From Aestuariimicrobium kwangyangense DSM 21549 (GTDB lineage: Bacteria; Actinomycetota; Actinomycetes; Propionibacteriales; Propionibacteriaceae), in the NCBI RefSeq assembly GCF_000421525.1, contig NZ_ATXE01000001.1, positions 124,001-188,000 on the forward strand: a stretch of 64,000 bases of DNA, given 5' to 3'. Below the pieces are notes generated by a model, which was given only the letters and a program-made list of their open reading frames with translations, searched no databases and was not told the origin of the DNA. Below are positions 33,181-41,500 of the stretch, piece by piece. Position numbers and translations under genes: made by a program. Position 1 is the first letter of the stretch; every line of letters begins with the position of its first letter.

Positions 33181-35472
33181 GTGCCAGCGACACCAGCCCT
33201 GCCTTCCGCCGACGCCGCTCCGCTCGCGGATGCCCCAGCCCGCGCCGTGGCCGCCAGCGGGTCGGTCCCCCGGCTGGGCATCCTGACCTCCGGAGGCGAT
33301 GCCCAGGGCATGAACGCGGCCGTCAGGGCCGTCGTCCGCACCGCGCTCTCGATGGGCGCCGAGGCCTTCGCCATCTACGAGGGCTACCAAGGCATGATCG
33401 AAGGCGGCGACGGGATCAAGCAGTTCAGCTGGGACGACGTCGGCTCGGTGTTGCACCGCGGTGGCACCGTCATCGGCACCTTTCGCAGTCTCGACTTCAA
33501 GGAGCGTTGGGGACGCAAGAAGGCCGCCGCGAACCTGGTCGACCGCGGGATCGACCGGCTGATCGTGATCGGCGGTGACGGGTCCCTGTCGGGCCTCGAC
33601 CTGTTCTCACGCGAGTGGCCGGGCCTGCTCGACGAACTGGTCGCCGAGGGGCGCATCAGCCAGACCAGCGCCGACGCCCACCCCGCCCTGATGATCGCCG
33701 GACTGGTCGGTTCCATCGACAACGACCTGGTGGGAACCGAGACCACCATCGGCGCCGACAGCGCCCTGCACCGCATCATCGACGCGCTCGACGCGCTCTC
33801 GTCCACCTCGGCCAGCCACCAGCGCCGCTTCGTGGTCGAGGTGATGGGACGACACTGCGGCTACCTGGCGCTGATGTCGGCGATCGCCGGCGGGTGCGAC
33901 TGGGTGTTCGTACCCGAGAACCCGCCCGCCGACGGGTGGGAGGACAGGATGGCTGCCGCCCTCAGCCGTGGCCGAGCCCAAGGTCGCCGCGAGTCGATGG
34001 TGATCGTGGCCGAGGGCGCCCAGGATCGGCACGGCACCCCGATCACGGCCCGCCTGGTGGCCGATGTCATCAAGGACAAACTCAACGAGGACGCCCGAAT
34101 CACCATCCTGGGTCACGTGCAGCGGGGCGGTCGTCCCAGTGCCTACGACCGGTGGGCCTCGACCTGGCTGGGGTACAAGGCCGTGCACCAGGTTCTCGCC
34201 GCCCGGCCGGGGGATGCGGGCACCGTGCTCGGCATCCGCGGCAACAGGGTGGCCGCCTTCGACCTGGTCGAGGCGGTCGAGCGCACCCGGCAGGTGCCGG
34301 TGCGCATCCAGGAGCAGGACTTCGAGGGGGCCATGCAACTGCGAGGGGGCTCCTTCCACGAGATGGCCGACATCTTCGACGAGTTGAACAATCCCGAGCA
34401 CGTCGAGTCGTCCTCCCCCGACACCCAGCGGATCGCGGTCCTGCACGCCGGTGGACTGGCGCCCGGCATGAACACCGCCGCCGAGGCGGCGGTGCGGTTG
34501 GGCCTGAGTCGGGGATTCAGCGTGCTGGGGGTCCGCAACGGCTTCGACGGGCTGCGAGACGGCGACCTCACCGAACTCGGCTGGGGCGACGTCGAGGGCT
34601 GGATGGGCGAGGGCGGGGCCAACCTGGGCACCAAGCGCGACGTGCCCGAGATCGAGCACCTCTACTCCATCTCACGGGCCATCGAGGACAACCGGATCTC
34701 GGCCCTGCTGGTGGTCGGCGGCTTCAATGCCTACGAAGGGGCCTGGCTGCTCAACCACGAACGCGACCGCTACCCCGCCTTCAACCTGCCCATCGTGTGC
34801 GTGCCCGCCAGCATCGACAACAACCTGCCGGGCTCGGAACTCTCGGTCGGCGCGGACACCGCCCTGAACGCCATCACCGAGTCGATCGACCGCATCAAGC
34901 AGTCCGGTACGGCGACGAAACGTTGCTTCGTGATCGAGACGATGGGACGCCAGTGCGGCTACCTGGCCGCCATCGGCGGACTGGCCGGCGGTGCGGAGCG
35001 GATCTACCTGCACGAGGAAGGCATCACCCTCGACGACCTGGTCACCGATCTGGAGTGGATGCGTGACTCCTTCGCGACCGGACGACGCCTGTTCCTGGCG
35101 GTGCGGAGCGAGGGCGCCAATGACCACTACACCACCGACTTCCTCGCCCGACTGTTCGACGAGGGGGGTGGCGACCTCTTCGACGTGCGCCAGTCCATCC
35201 TCGGTCACCTGCAGCAGGGCGGGAACCCGACCCCCTTCGACCGACTCCTGGCGGTCAGGCTGGTGAGCCGGGCGCTCAATGTCATCGGCGGACAGTTCGC
35301 GTCCGGGAAGCACGACGGTCTCTACGTCGGCCTCACAGCTTCCGGGATCGAGACCGGCAACCTGGCCCACTTCCACGAAGTGATGGACATGAAGCACCGG
35401 CGCCCACTGGAGCAGTGGTGGCTGGAACTGGGGCCGATCGTGCAGGCGACCGCGCACGGGCCGGGAGCGTAG
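33181..35472 (+). CDS. two-half (eukaryotic-type) 6-phosphofructokinase
   Basis: 763 residues with two tandem PFK domains (about 30-400 and 415-755), twice the bacterial length. The N-half is catalytic-looking: SGGDAQGMN (37-45), ATP-type GGDGS (131-135), and SIDND (178-182) with base Asp180. The C-half keeps the fold but is degenerate: AGGLAPGMN, GGFNA (513-517) and SIDNN (544-548). LGHVQRGG and LGHLQQGG occur once per half, and the C-terminal EQWWLELGPI is like animal enzymes. Gly rather than Lys before the SIDND motif and GGDG rather than GGDD predict ATP, not pyrophosphate, as donor. GTG chosen with GACACT 6 nt upstream; residues 1-28 are disordered. Confidence 0.9.
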   Translation: MPATPALPSADAAPLADAPARAVAASGSVPRLGILTSGGDAQGMNAAVRAVVRTALSMGAEAFAIYEGYQGMIEGGDGIKQFSWDDVGSVLHRGGTVIGTFRSLDFKERWGRKKAAANLVDRGIDRLIVIGGDGSLSGLDLFSREWPGLLDELVAEGRISQTSADAHPALMIAGLVGSIDNDLVGTETTIGADSALHRIIDALDALSSTSASHQRRFVVEVMGRHCGYLALMSAIAGGCDWVFVPENPPADGWEDRMAAALSRGRAQGRRESMVIVAEGAQDRHGTPITARLVADVIKDKLNEDARITILGHVQRGGRPSAYDRWASTWLGYKAVHQVLAARPGDAGTVLGIRGNRVAAFDLVEAVERTRQVPVRIQEQDFEGAMQLRGGSFHEMADIFDELNNPEHVESSSPDTQRIAVLHAGGLAPGMNTAAEAAVRLGLSRGFSVLGVRNGFDGLRDGDLTELGWGDVEGWMGEGGANLGTKRDVPEIEHLYSISRAIEDNRISALLVVGGFNAYEGAWLLNHERDRYPAFNLPIVCVPASIDNNLPGSELSVGADTALNAITESIDRIKQSGTATKRCFVIETMGRQCGYLAAIGGLAGGAERIYLHEEGITLDDLVTDLEWMRDSFATGRRLFLAVRSEGANDHYTTDFLARLFDEGGGDLFDVRQSILGHLQQGGNPTPFDRLLAVRLVSRALNVIGGQFASGKHDGLYVGLTASGIETGNLAHFHEVMDMKHRRPLEQWWLELGPIVQATAHGPGA

Positions 35473-35483
35473 AACCCTCGGAC

Positions 35484-35489
35484 TAGGGT
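35484..35489 (+). promoter_or_regulatory. -10 box, leaderless start of luxS-pfs
   Basis: TAGGGT, 7 nt before the luxS ATG at 35497. Confidence 0.65.
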
Positions 35490-35496
35490 GGGCGTC

Positions 35497-35970
35497 ATGA
35501 CCCAGAAGATGAACGTCGAGAGCTTCAACCTCGACCATCGCACCGTGGCGGCGCCCTACGTCCGCGTGGCCGACACCAAGCAATTGCCCGGCGGTGACGT
35601 GCTCACCAAGTACGACGTGCGCTTCACCCAGCCCAACCAGTCGCACCTGGAGATGCCGACGGTGCACTCACTCGAGCACACCATCGCCGAGAAGATCCGC
35701 GACCACGTCGACAACGTGATCGACGTGTCGCCGATGGGCTGCCAGACGGGCTTCTACGTGCTCGTGGTGAACCAGGAGTCGCTCGGCGGATTCGAGGGAT
35801 TCCTGACGACGCTCGAGCAGGCCCTCAACGACGTCGTCAACGCCACCGAGGTGCCCGCCGCCAATGAGGTGCAGTGCGGATGGGCCGCCTCGCACACCCT
35901 CGAAGGTGCACAGGCCGCTGCGCGGGAATTCCTGGGCAAGCGCGACGAGTGGGCCCGGGTCACCGCGTGA
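35497..35970 (+). CDS. luxS: S-ribosylhomocysteine lyase
   Basis: 157 residues. LuxS splits S-ribosylhomocysteine to homocysteine and DPD, the AI-2 precursor. Metal ligands are His57 and His61 (HSLEH, with catalytic Glu60) and Cys127 (VQCGW); catalytic Cys82 is in MGCQTGFY. All key residues are present. The stop overlaps the GTG of pfs, giving a luxS-pfs operon that runs the two-step detoxification of S-adenosylhomocysteine. Confidence 0.95.
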   Translation: MTQKMNVESFNLDHRTVAAPYVRVADTKQLPGGDVLTKYDVRFTQPNQSHLEMPTVHSLEHTIAEKIRDHVDNVIDVSPMGCQTGFYVLVVNQESLGGFEGFLTTLEQALNDVVNATEVPAANEVQCGWAASHTLEGAQAAAREFLGKRDEWARVTA

Positions 35971-36773
35971 GTTCCTCCCCCCTCCCGGAGAACCCCGTCC
36001 ACTCGAATCCCGGCCACTCGAATCCCGGCCACTCGAATCCAGGCCACTCGAACCCCGCCCGGTCGACGACAGCAGACCGGACGAGGGTTCGCGCCGTCAT
36101 CGTGGCAGCCATGGAGTCGGAGTTCGCGCCCCTCCTGGCCCGTGGTGAGGTGACCGGCGACGCGGTGGAGGTCGGCGGCGCCCGGTTGCAGCCGGCCCGC
36201 CTGGCCGAGTCCGAGGTGCTGCTGGTCAGGTCGGGCATCGGTCTGGTCAACGCGGCCCTCGCCACCACCGCCGCGCTGCTGCGCCTGTCCGGGGAAGGAC
36301 TCGAACCGGGCCTGGTCGTCTCGGTGGGGTCAGCCGGCGGGTTCGCCGGGGCCGTCTCGGTGGGTCAGGTGGCCGTCGGCAGCGAACATCGCCACCACCA
36401 GGCCGACGCGGTCGCCTTCGGTTACGTGCTGGGACAGGTGCCGGGCATGCCGGAGCACTTCCCTGCCGACCCCTCGGCCCTGGCCGCCGTGGCCGGGCTG
36501 GACGGGGTGGTCGTCGGACCCCACGCATCGGCCGACGTGTTCGTGGCCGGTCCGCTGATCGAGAAGGTGCTGGCTGACTTCCCCGGGACGGTCGCCGTCG
36601 AGATGGAGGCCACGGCCATCGCCCAGGTGGCGCACTCGTTCGGCATCGGTTTCGTCTCGGTGCGCGGTATCTCCGACCTGTGCGGGGTCGACGCGGCCGC
36701 TGACCATGCGGCCACGGTCGATCGGGTGAGCGCTGCGGCCGCCGAGGTGGTCCTGCGCATCCTGTCGTCCTGA
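35967..36773 (+). CDS. mtnN: 5'-methylthioadenosine/S-adenosylhomocysteine nucleosidase with repeat-bearing N-terminus
   Basis: 268 residues. Hydrolyses S-adenosylhomocysteine to adenine and S-ribosylhomocysteine, which is the LuxS substrate. The catalytic fold starts at [14 protein letters not shown] (about residue 45) and includes [10 protein letters not shown] and [13 protein letters not shown]; the Asp of GISD (RGISDLCG) is the catalytic acid. Ahead of it is a disordered extension of about 45 residues with (GHSNP) repeats from a 15-bp tandem repeat. The GTG overlaps the luxS stop. No internal start would preserve the first beta strand, so the extension is probably translated. Confidence 0.9.
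   Translation: MSSSPLPENPVHSNPGHSNPGHSNPGHSNPARSTTADRTRVRAVIVAAMESEFAPLLARGEVTGDAVEVGGARLQPARLAESEVLLVRSGIGLVNAALATTAALLRLSGEGLEPGLVVSVGSAGGFAGAVSVGQVAVGSEHRHHQADAVAFGYVLGQVPGMPEHFPADPSALAAVAGLDGVVVGPHASADVFVAGPLIEKVLADFPGTVAVEMEATAIAQVAHSFGIGFVSVRGISDLCGVDAAADHAATVDRVSAAAAEVVLRILSS
36000..36059. repeat. 15-bp in-frame tandem repeat, four copies
   Basis: Units of CACTCGAATCCCGGC at 36000-36014, 36015-36029, 36030-36044 and 36045-36059; the last two carry substitutions. It encodes HSNPG repeats at the N-terminus of the nucleosidase. Confidence 0.95.
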
Positions 36774-36801
36774 TCACCCGTTCCCGAACACCCGTTGCGA
36801 A

Positions 36802-36826
36802 CACCCAAGGCCCGAAAGCCGGGGTG
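36802..36826 (+). terminator. weak hairpin after pfs
   Basis: CACCC (36802-36806) pairs with GGGTG (36822-36826), with an inner GGC/GCC pair around a 6-nt loop. Confidence 0.4.
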
Positions 36827-36900
36827 GAGGACGTCCGCGTGGTCGCTGCTCGGGTTTGTGCTGAGGGCTGACGGCTGTCGGCTCCCGAGAGCCTGATCGC

Positions 36901-36906
36901 TACGCT
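36901..36906 (+). promoter_or_regulatory. -10 box, leaderless start of mshA-mshB fusion
   Basis: TACGCT, 6 nt before the GTG at 36913. Confidence 0.55.
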
Positions 36907-36912
36907 CGACGC

Positions 36913-38931
36913 GTGAAGATCATGTTCGTGTCGATGCACACCTCCCCCGTCGCCACCCCCGGGTCGGGGGACGCGGGAGGCATGAACGTCGTCGAATGGA
37001 ACATCGCCACCGCCCTGGCTCGGCAGGGGCACGACGTCACCTTGGTCACCCGCAAGTCCAGCCCGGACGATGCCGACAGCACCGAGGTCGGCCCCGAGGG
37101 CGCACCCGGGCGGATCACCCTGGTGACGCTGCCCGCCGGCCCCCTGGCTCCCTTGGCGAAGTCGGAGATCGACGCCCACATCGACGAGTTCCGGGCCGGG
37201 CTCGCCGGGCTCGAGGCCCCCGGGATCGTCCACTCCCACCACTGGATGTCGGGGGTGGCCGCCCTCGACGTGGCCCGTGGGTGGCGGGTGCCGCACGTGC
37301 AGAGCTTCCATTCGGTCGCGGCCCTGCCGGGATCCCCCTTGTCGAGCGGGGAACCCCCGGAGTCGCCAGCCCGCGTTCCCGGGGAGCGGGTCACCGCCCA
37401 GACCTCCGATGCCGTGGTCGCCATCTCGGCCGCGGAGGCCGGAACGGTGGTGCAACGCTGCGGGGCCAACCCCGATCGGGTGCACATCGTGGCCCCTGGC
37501 GTCGACCGCACCCAGTTCTTCCCACGCCCGGGCGGAGTGGTGGGACCGGATCGGGACGATCCCGGGTACGCCGTCTTCGCGGCGCGGCTGCAACCTCTGA
37601 AGGGGCCAGACCTCGCCATGCGCGCCCTCGCCCATGTCGAGAAGTGGCTTCGCCCACGGCTGGTGATCGCCGGCGACTACTCCGCCGACTTCGCCGACTA
37701 CGGACGAGACCTCGCCGCGCTCGTGGGGCGGCTGGGGCTGTCCGAGGAGGTCGAGTTCGTGGGCGGTCAGGACCGCGAGTCGCTGGCCGAACTGATCCGC
37801 GGGGCCCGGCTGATGCTCGTCCCCTCGCACTCGGAGACCTTCGGGCTGATCGCGCTGGAGGCCGCGGCTTCCGGGGTGCCCGTGATCGCCGCCGCCGCGG
37901 GTGGTCTGCGTGAGGCGGTCGTGCACGGCGAAACGGGGCAACTGATGGACTCCCGCGACCCGGCCGAATGGGGCAAGGCAATCACGCACGTGCTCACCAC
38001 CCCGGGGCTGCACGAGCGAATGAGTGTCGTCGCGCCCATCCACGCCCGTCGCTTCGACTGGAACCACACGGCCACCGCGCTGGTGGAGCTGTACGAGTCG
38101 CTCACCTCGCGGGCCCATGCCCACCCGACCTCGACCCAGGAGTCGTCCGTGACCCACCCCCTGCTCGACGACGTGCGACGTGTCGCCATCGTGCACGCCC
38201 ACCCCGACGACGAGACGATCGCCACCGGTGCGCTGATCGCCCACCTGCGCGAACGCGGGGTCGAGGTGAGGGTGCTGACCGCCACCCGTGGGGAACGCGG
38301 TGAGATCGTGCCGGGAACCTTCGACGTCAGTGACGCCGACGCCCTGCACCACGCCGACGACCTCGATGCCGAACGCGAACGTGAACTGGCGCGGGCGCTC
38401 GCCACCCTGGGGGTGGAACGCGCCGAGTTCCTCGGCCAGGGCAGCGCGCGGGTCGCGGGACTGCAGGAACGCCGCTACTCCGACTCGGGCATGCGCTGGG
38501 TCACCCCGTCGGTCGCCGGACCTGCCCTCGACTCCCCCGATCACGCGTTCAGCCTGTCGCCGGTCGACGAGGTCGCCGGCGACATCGCCGCCTGGCTCGA
38601 GTCGGTGCGGACCGATCTGGTGATCACCTATGACGAACTCGGCGGGTATGGGCACCCCGACCACGTGCGTGCCCGTGAGGCGGTCGAGATCGCGACCCGG
38701 CGACTTCGTCTGCCGTTGGCCGAGGTGTTCCAGGCGGGCCACTCGGAGCGCTTCGGCGAGGGCTCGATCGGTGAGGGGGTCGAGTGGCTCGACCTCACCG
38801 ACAAGCTCGGGGTCGTGAAGCGAGCACTGGGCCAGCACCGCACGCAGTTGACCGTGGACGGCGACGACATCGTGCACGTCGGCGGTCAGCGCGAGCCGAT
38901 CACCGTCCGCGTCGGGTTGCGCGAGGTCTAG
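36913..38931 (+). CDS. MshA-MshB fusion: mycothiol glycosyltransferase plus GlcNAc-inositol deacetylase
   Basis: 672 residues in one uninterrupted frame. Residues 1-395 are a GT4 glycosyltransferase of the MshA type: GSGDAGGMNVVEWNIA at the nucleotide/inositol-phosphate site, ARLQPLKGPD, and the EX7E pair Glu308/Glu316 in HSETFGLIALEA. Residues 420-672 are a PIG-L deacetylase of the MshB type: zinc site HAHPDDE (428-434), GERGEIV, and GYGHPDH (578-584). The 25-residue linker is Thr/Ser/His-rich. MshA and MshB catalyse the first and third steps of mycothiol synthesis and are normally separate. AGGAG lies 6 nt before an in-frame GTG at 38149, so a free deacetylase of 260 residues may also be made. 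Confidence 0.9.
   Translation: MKIMFVSMHTSPVATPGSGDAGGMNVVEWNIATALARQGHDVTLVTRKSSPDDADSTEVGPEGAPGRITLVTLPAGPLAPLAKSEIDAHIDEFRAGLAGLEAPGIVHSHHWMSGVAALDVARGWRVPHVQSFHSVAALPGSPLSSGEPPESPARVPGERVTAQTSDAVVAISAAEAGTVVQRCGANPDRVHIVAPGVDRTQFFPRPGGVVGPDRDDPGYAVFAARLQPLKGPDLAMRALAHVEKWLRPRLVIAGDYSADFADYGRDLAALVGRLGLSEEVEFVGGQDRESLAELIRGARLMLVPSHSETFGLIALEAAASGVPVIAAAAGGLREAVVHGETGQLMDSRDPAEWGKAITHVLTTPGLHERMSVVAPIHARRFDWNHTATALVELYESLTSRAHAHPTSTQESSVTHPLLDDVRRVAIVHAHPDDETIATGALIAHLRERGVEVRVLTATRGERGEIVPGTFDVSDADALHHADDLDAERERELARALATLGVERAEFLGQGSARVAGLQERRYSDSGMRWVTPSVAGPALDSPDHAFSLSPVDEVAGDIAAWLESVRTDLVITYDELGGYGHPDHVRAREAVEIATRRLRLPLAEVFQAGHSERFGEGSIGEGVEWLDLTDKLGVVKRALGQHRTQLTVDGDDIVHVGGQREPITVRVGLREV
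38138..38151 (+). promoter_or_regulatory. internal ribosome binding site and GTG within the mshA-mshB frame
   Basis: AGGAG (38138-38142), 6-nt spacer, GTG (38149-38151) exactly at the linker/deacetylase border. It could give separate translation of the MshB half. Confidence 0.5.
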
Positions 38932-39580
38932 GACGACGGGCCTTCGGGCTGGTCCGGGTGGCCGGTGCCGGTGTTGACCGGCCGGCTCTCTCCTGCGCGC
39001 TGCGTGAACTGGTGGCACTTCGTCCGCGGACGACGCCGATGAACTCCTCGACCAGGGGGTGGTCGTTGGTGACCAGCCACGCCAACCCGATGGTGGTGGG
39101 TTCGGCGTCGGTCACCACCCGGTGCACGAGGTCCTTCCGGCTGCCGCTGCGTGCGATCGACATCGGCACCCGCAGCACGGCCGCTGACCAGGTGGCGAGC
39201 TCGATGCTCCCGGGGTCGGCGTGGGTGATCACGCGCTCGTCCACGAGATCGTCCGAGCTGACCTCGTCGAGGGCTGCCAGCAGGTGGTCGCCGCTCATCC
39301 AGACCACGGGGACCTCGTCGTAGAGCGTGATCAGGTGCAGCCCCGAGCGGTCGATGGGCAGGCGGACGAAGGCCAGGTCGACCCGTCCCTCGACCAGTGC
39401 CCGCCGCTGGTCGTCCTGGGCGAGTTCCACCACCTCGAGTGACGACCGGAAGCGCTCAGCCCAGATGCGTCGCCACTTCGTGAGCGTCACTCCAGGCACG
39501 AATCCCACCCTCAGCCCGCGCCTGCTCACCCGGGGTCGGTCGACGGGTTCGGGGACGGCATCGCCGGGCTCAGTGGTCAC
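38900..39580 (-). CDS. LysR substrate-binding-domain protein lacking the HTH
   Basis: 226 residues. From residue 22 (GLRVGFVPGVTLTKWRRIWAERF) it matches the periplasmic-binding-like effector domain of LysR regulators, with RVDLAFVRLPI and the domain-closing GLAWLVTNDHP. No winged helix precedes it and no start further upstream could supply one. The last 30 residues are basic and overlap the end of the mshA-mshB frame by 32 bp. It may sense a ligand or partner a DNA-binding protein. It shares a 32-bp divergent promoter with the DUF5997 gene. Confidence 0.82.
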   Translation of the reverse strand: MTTEPGDAVPEPVDRPRVSRRGLRVGFVPGVTLTKWRRIWAERFRSSLEVVELAQDDQRRALVEGRVDLAFVRLPIDRSGLHLITLYDEVPVVWMSGDHLLAALDEVSSDDLVDERVITHADPGSIELATWSAAVLRVPMSIARSGSRKDLVHRVVTDAEPTTIGLAWLVTNDHPLVEEFIGVVRGRSATSSRSAQERAGRSTPAPATRTSPKARRPRPRATRRGR

Positions 39581-39586
39581 CCGCCG

Positions 39587-39605
39587 AGGCTAACCGGTCT
39601 ACGCT
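39587..39605. promoter_or_regulatory. divergent leaderless promoters
   Basis: TAGCCT on the minus strand (39587-39592), 6 nt before the GTG at 39580, and TACGCT on the plus strand (39600-39605), 7 nt before the ATG at 39613. Only 32 bp separate the two start codons. Confidence 0.6.
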
Positions 39606-39612
39606 TCCCCGC

Positions 39613-39966
39613 ATGAGCCAAACGATGAAGCCGGCCACTGCGGCGGCCAAGCTCGGCATCCACCTGCCCGCGGCACCCGAGGACTTCCAGAACACCCCGA
39701 TCACCCGTGCCGAGGTGGACGAACTGCGCGCCAACCCGCCCCAGTGGCTGGTCGATCTGCGCCGCAACGGACCCTTCCCCCGCGACGTGATGGCACAGAA
39801 GCTCGGGGTGTCGAAGTCGGGGCTGGCCCGCTCGGGCATCACCGAGGCCCTGACCAGCGACCAGATCGGTGAACTGATCGCAGACCCGCCGGAGTGGCTG
39901 GTGCACGAGCGTCAGGTGCACCGCAAGGTGACCATCGAGGAGAACCGCCTGCGCAACCGGGGCTGA
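39613..39966 (+). CDS. DUF5997 protein
   Basis: 117 residues starting MSQTMKPATAAAKLGIHLPAAPEDFQ, the DUF5997 pattern. Two similar segments (NPPQWLVDLRRNGPFP and DPPEWLVHERQVHRK) surround a helix-turn-helix-like stretch, RDVMAQKLGVSKSGLARSGI. In actinobacteria this family is commonly next to an HTH-less LysR-domain protein, as here. If the central segment binds DNA, the two proteins could form a split regulator. Function unproven. Confidence 0.8.
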   Translation: MSQTMKPATAAAKLGIHLPAAPEDFQNTPITRAEVDELRANPPQWLVDLRRNGPFPRDVMAQKLGVSKSGLARSGITEALTSDQIGELIADPPEWLVHERQVHRKVTIEENRLRNRG

Positions 39967-40038
39967 AGCTCACCCCGGGGTTCGACAGGGTCGCTCCGCT
40001 CCCCACTCAACCCCACAAGACACCAGGCGGGTGCCTGC

Positions 40039-41475
40039 TCAGCCGACGTAGGGCTCATCGTTGTAGTGGCGTTGCAGTCTCGCCAGCTCACGTTCCAGCT
40101 CGGCCCGCACGTGGGCGTACTGAGGGTCGTCGGCGACGTTGACCAGCTCCTGGGGGTCGTTGACGAGGTCGATCAACTCCCACTCAGGGGGGTAAACCTT
40201 GTCACTGGCCCCCTTCACCCCGAGCCCCGCGGCGTAGTAGTAGACGAGCTTGTGGGTCGCGGTCCGCACGCCGTAGTGGCTCCAGGCCCCGTGGCTGGGG
40301 TCGTCGTGCTCCCAGTAGCGGTAGTACACCGAGTCGGCGTGACCGGTGCCGGCGGCAGGGTCACCGAACAGGGGGACGAAGCTCTCGCCCTGCTGCTGCG
40401 GGAGGTCGGCGGGCCCGAGACCGGCCAGGTCGAGGAAGGTGGCCGCGAAGTCGACATTGGTCAGCGACCTCGCCACCCGCGTGCCGGGGGCGATCACCCG
40501 GGGCCAGCGGGCCAGGAAGGGCATCTGCAACGACTCGTCGTAGATGAATCGCTTGTCGTACCAGCCGTGGTCCCCGAGGAAGAAGCCCTGGTCGGAGGTG
40601 TAGATGACCAGCGTGTCCTCGGCCACCCCTGCCGCGTCGAGGGAGTCGAGCACTCGTCCCATCGACTCGTCGATCGCCTGGATGCAGCCCAGGTAGTCAC
40701 GCATGTAGCGCTGGTAGTTCCAGCGGGTGCGCTCCACCCGGTTCTCCTCACCCAGCAGTTCGGCGGGCACGTCTTCCTTGACGTCGGTGACCGTGAGGTC
40801 GTCCGAGACCCGCATGCGCGCCACCTTCACGGCCGTCGGCTTGGTCTCGTAGTCGTCGAACAGGGTGTCGGGTTCGGGGATGGTGCCGACCGGGTAGGCG
40901 TCGGCGTGGCGGGGGTGGGGCTCCCAGGGGCGATGGGGAGCCTTGTGGTGCAGCAGCAGGCAGAAGGGTTGGTCCGGCTCGCGCCCTGCGATCCAGTCGC
41001 AGGCCAGATCCGTGATCAGGTCAGTGGCGTAGCCCTCCACGTGGGACGAACCCTCGGCCGTGATCAGCTCGGGGTCGAAGTACTCGCCCTGACCCCGGAA
41101 GATGGCCCAGTCGTCGAACCCCTGCGGCAGGTTCTCGTCGGCCTCCCCGAGATGCCACTTGCCGAAAAGGGCGGTGGCGTAACCCTTGCGCTGGAGCACC
41201 TGCGGGAAGGTGGGCAGGCGGTAGTCGAAGTCCTCGTAGATCGAGCGCACGCCATTGAGGTGCGAGTACGTACCGGTCAGGATCGTCGCGCGTGAAGGTG
41301 CGCACACCGAGTTGGTGCAGTACACCGCCTCGAACAACGCCCCCTCGTCAGCCAGCCGGTCGAGCTGGGGCGTGCGGTTGATCCTCGAGCCGTAGGCGCC
41401 GATGGCGTGGGCGGCGTGGTCATCCGACATCACGAAGGCAATGTTCGGGCGTCTCATCGGGTTCGCGCGGCTCAT
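40039..41475 (-). CDS. sulfatase (formylglycine-dependent, type I)
   Basis: 478 residues. The sulfatase signature CAPSRATILTG holds Cys58, the residue oxidised to formylglycine; metal ligands include Asp18-Asp19 (MSDDH) and the later SDQGFFLGDHGWYDK. It resembles glycosaminoglycan sulfatases and N-sulfoglucosamine hydrolases. No signal peptide is seen, so the substrate is probably cytoplasmic or imported. No formylglycine-generating enzyme gene is in the window. An alternative ATG lies 18 bp downstream. Confidence 0.9.
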   Translation of the reverse strand: MSRANPMRRPNIAFVMSDDHAAHAIGAYGSRINRTPQLDRLADEGALFEAVYCTNSVCAPSRATILTGTYSHLNGVRSIYEDFDYRLPTFPQVLQRKGYATALFGKWHLGEADENLPQGFDDWAIFRGQGEYFDPELITAEGSSHVEGYATDLITDLACDWIAGREPDQPFCLLLHHKAPHRPWEPHPRHADAYPVGTIPEPDTLFDDYETKPTAVKVARMRVSDDLTVTDVKEDVPAELLGEENRVERTRWNYQRYMRDYLGCIQAIDESMGRVLDSLDAAGVAEDTLVIYTSDQGFFLGDHGWYDKRFIYDESLQMPFLARWPRVIAPGTRVARSLTNVDFAATFLDLAGLGPADLPQQQGESFVPLFGDPAAGTGHADSVYYRYWEHDDPSHGAWSHYGVRTATHKLVYYYAAGLGVKGASDKVYPPEWELIDLVNDPQELVNVADDPQYAHVRAELERELARLQRHYNDEPYVG

Positions 41476-41483
41476 GGCCCCCG

Positions 41484-41493
41484 ATCCTAGGGT
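41484..41493. promoter_or_regulatory. overlapping divergent -10 boxes
   Basis: ATCCTAGGGT holds TAGGGT for the plus strand (41488-41493, 7 nt before the ATG at 41501) and TAGGAT for the minus strand (41484-41489, 8 nt before the ATG at 41475). The hexamers share 2 bp. Confidence 0.65.
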
Positions 41494-41500
41494 TGCTGCC

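Noticed and set aside
36247-39018. A 923-codon open frame on the minus strand opposite pfs and the mshA-mshB fusion
   Set aside because: It mirrors codon-position GC bias of the plus-strand genes, has no recognisable domains, and the opposite strand carries clear enzymes.
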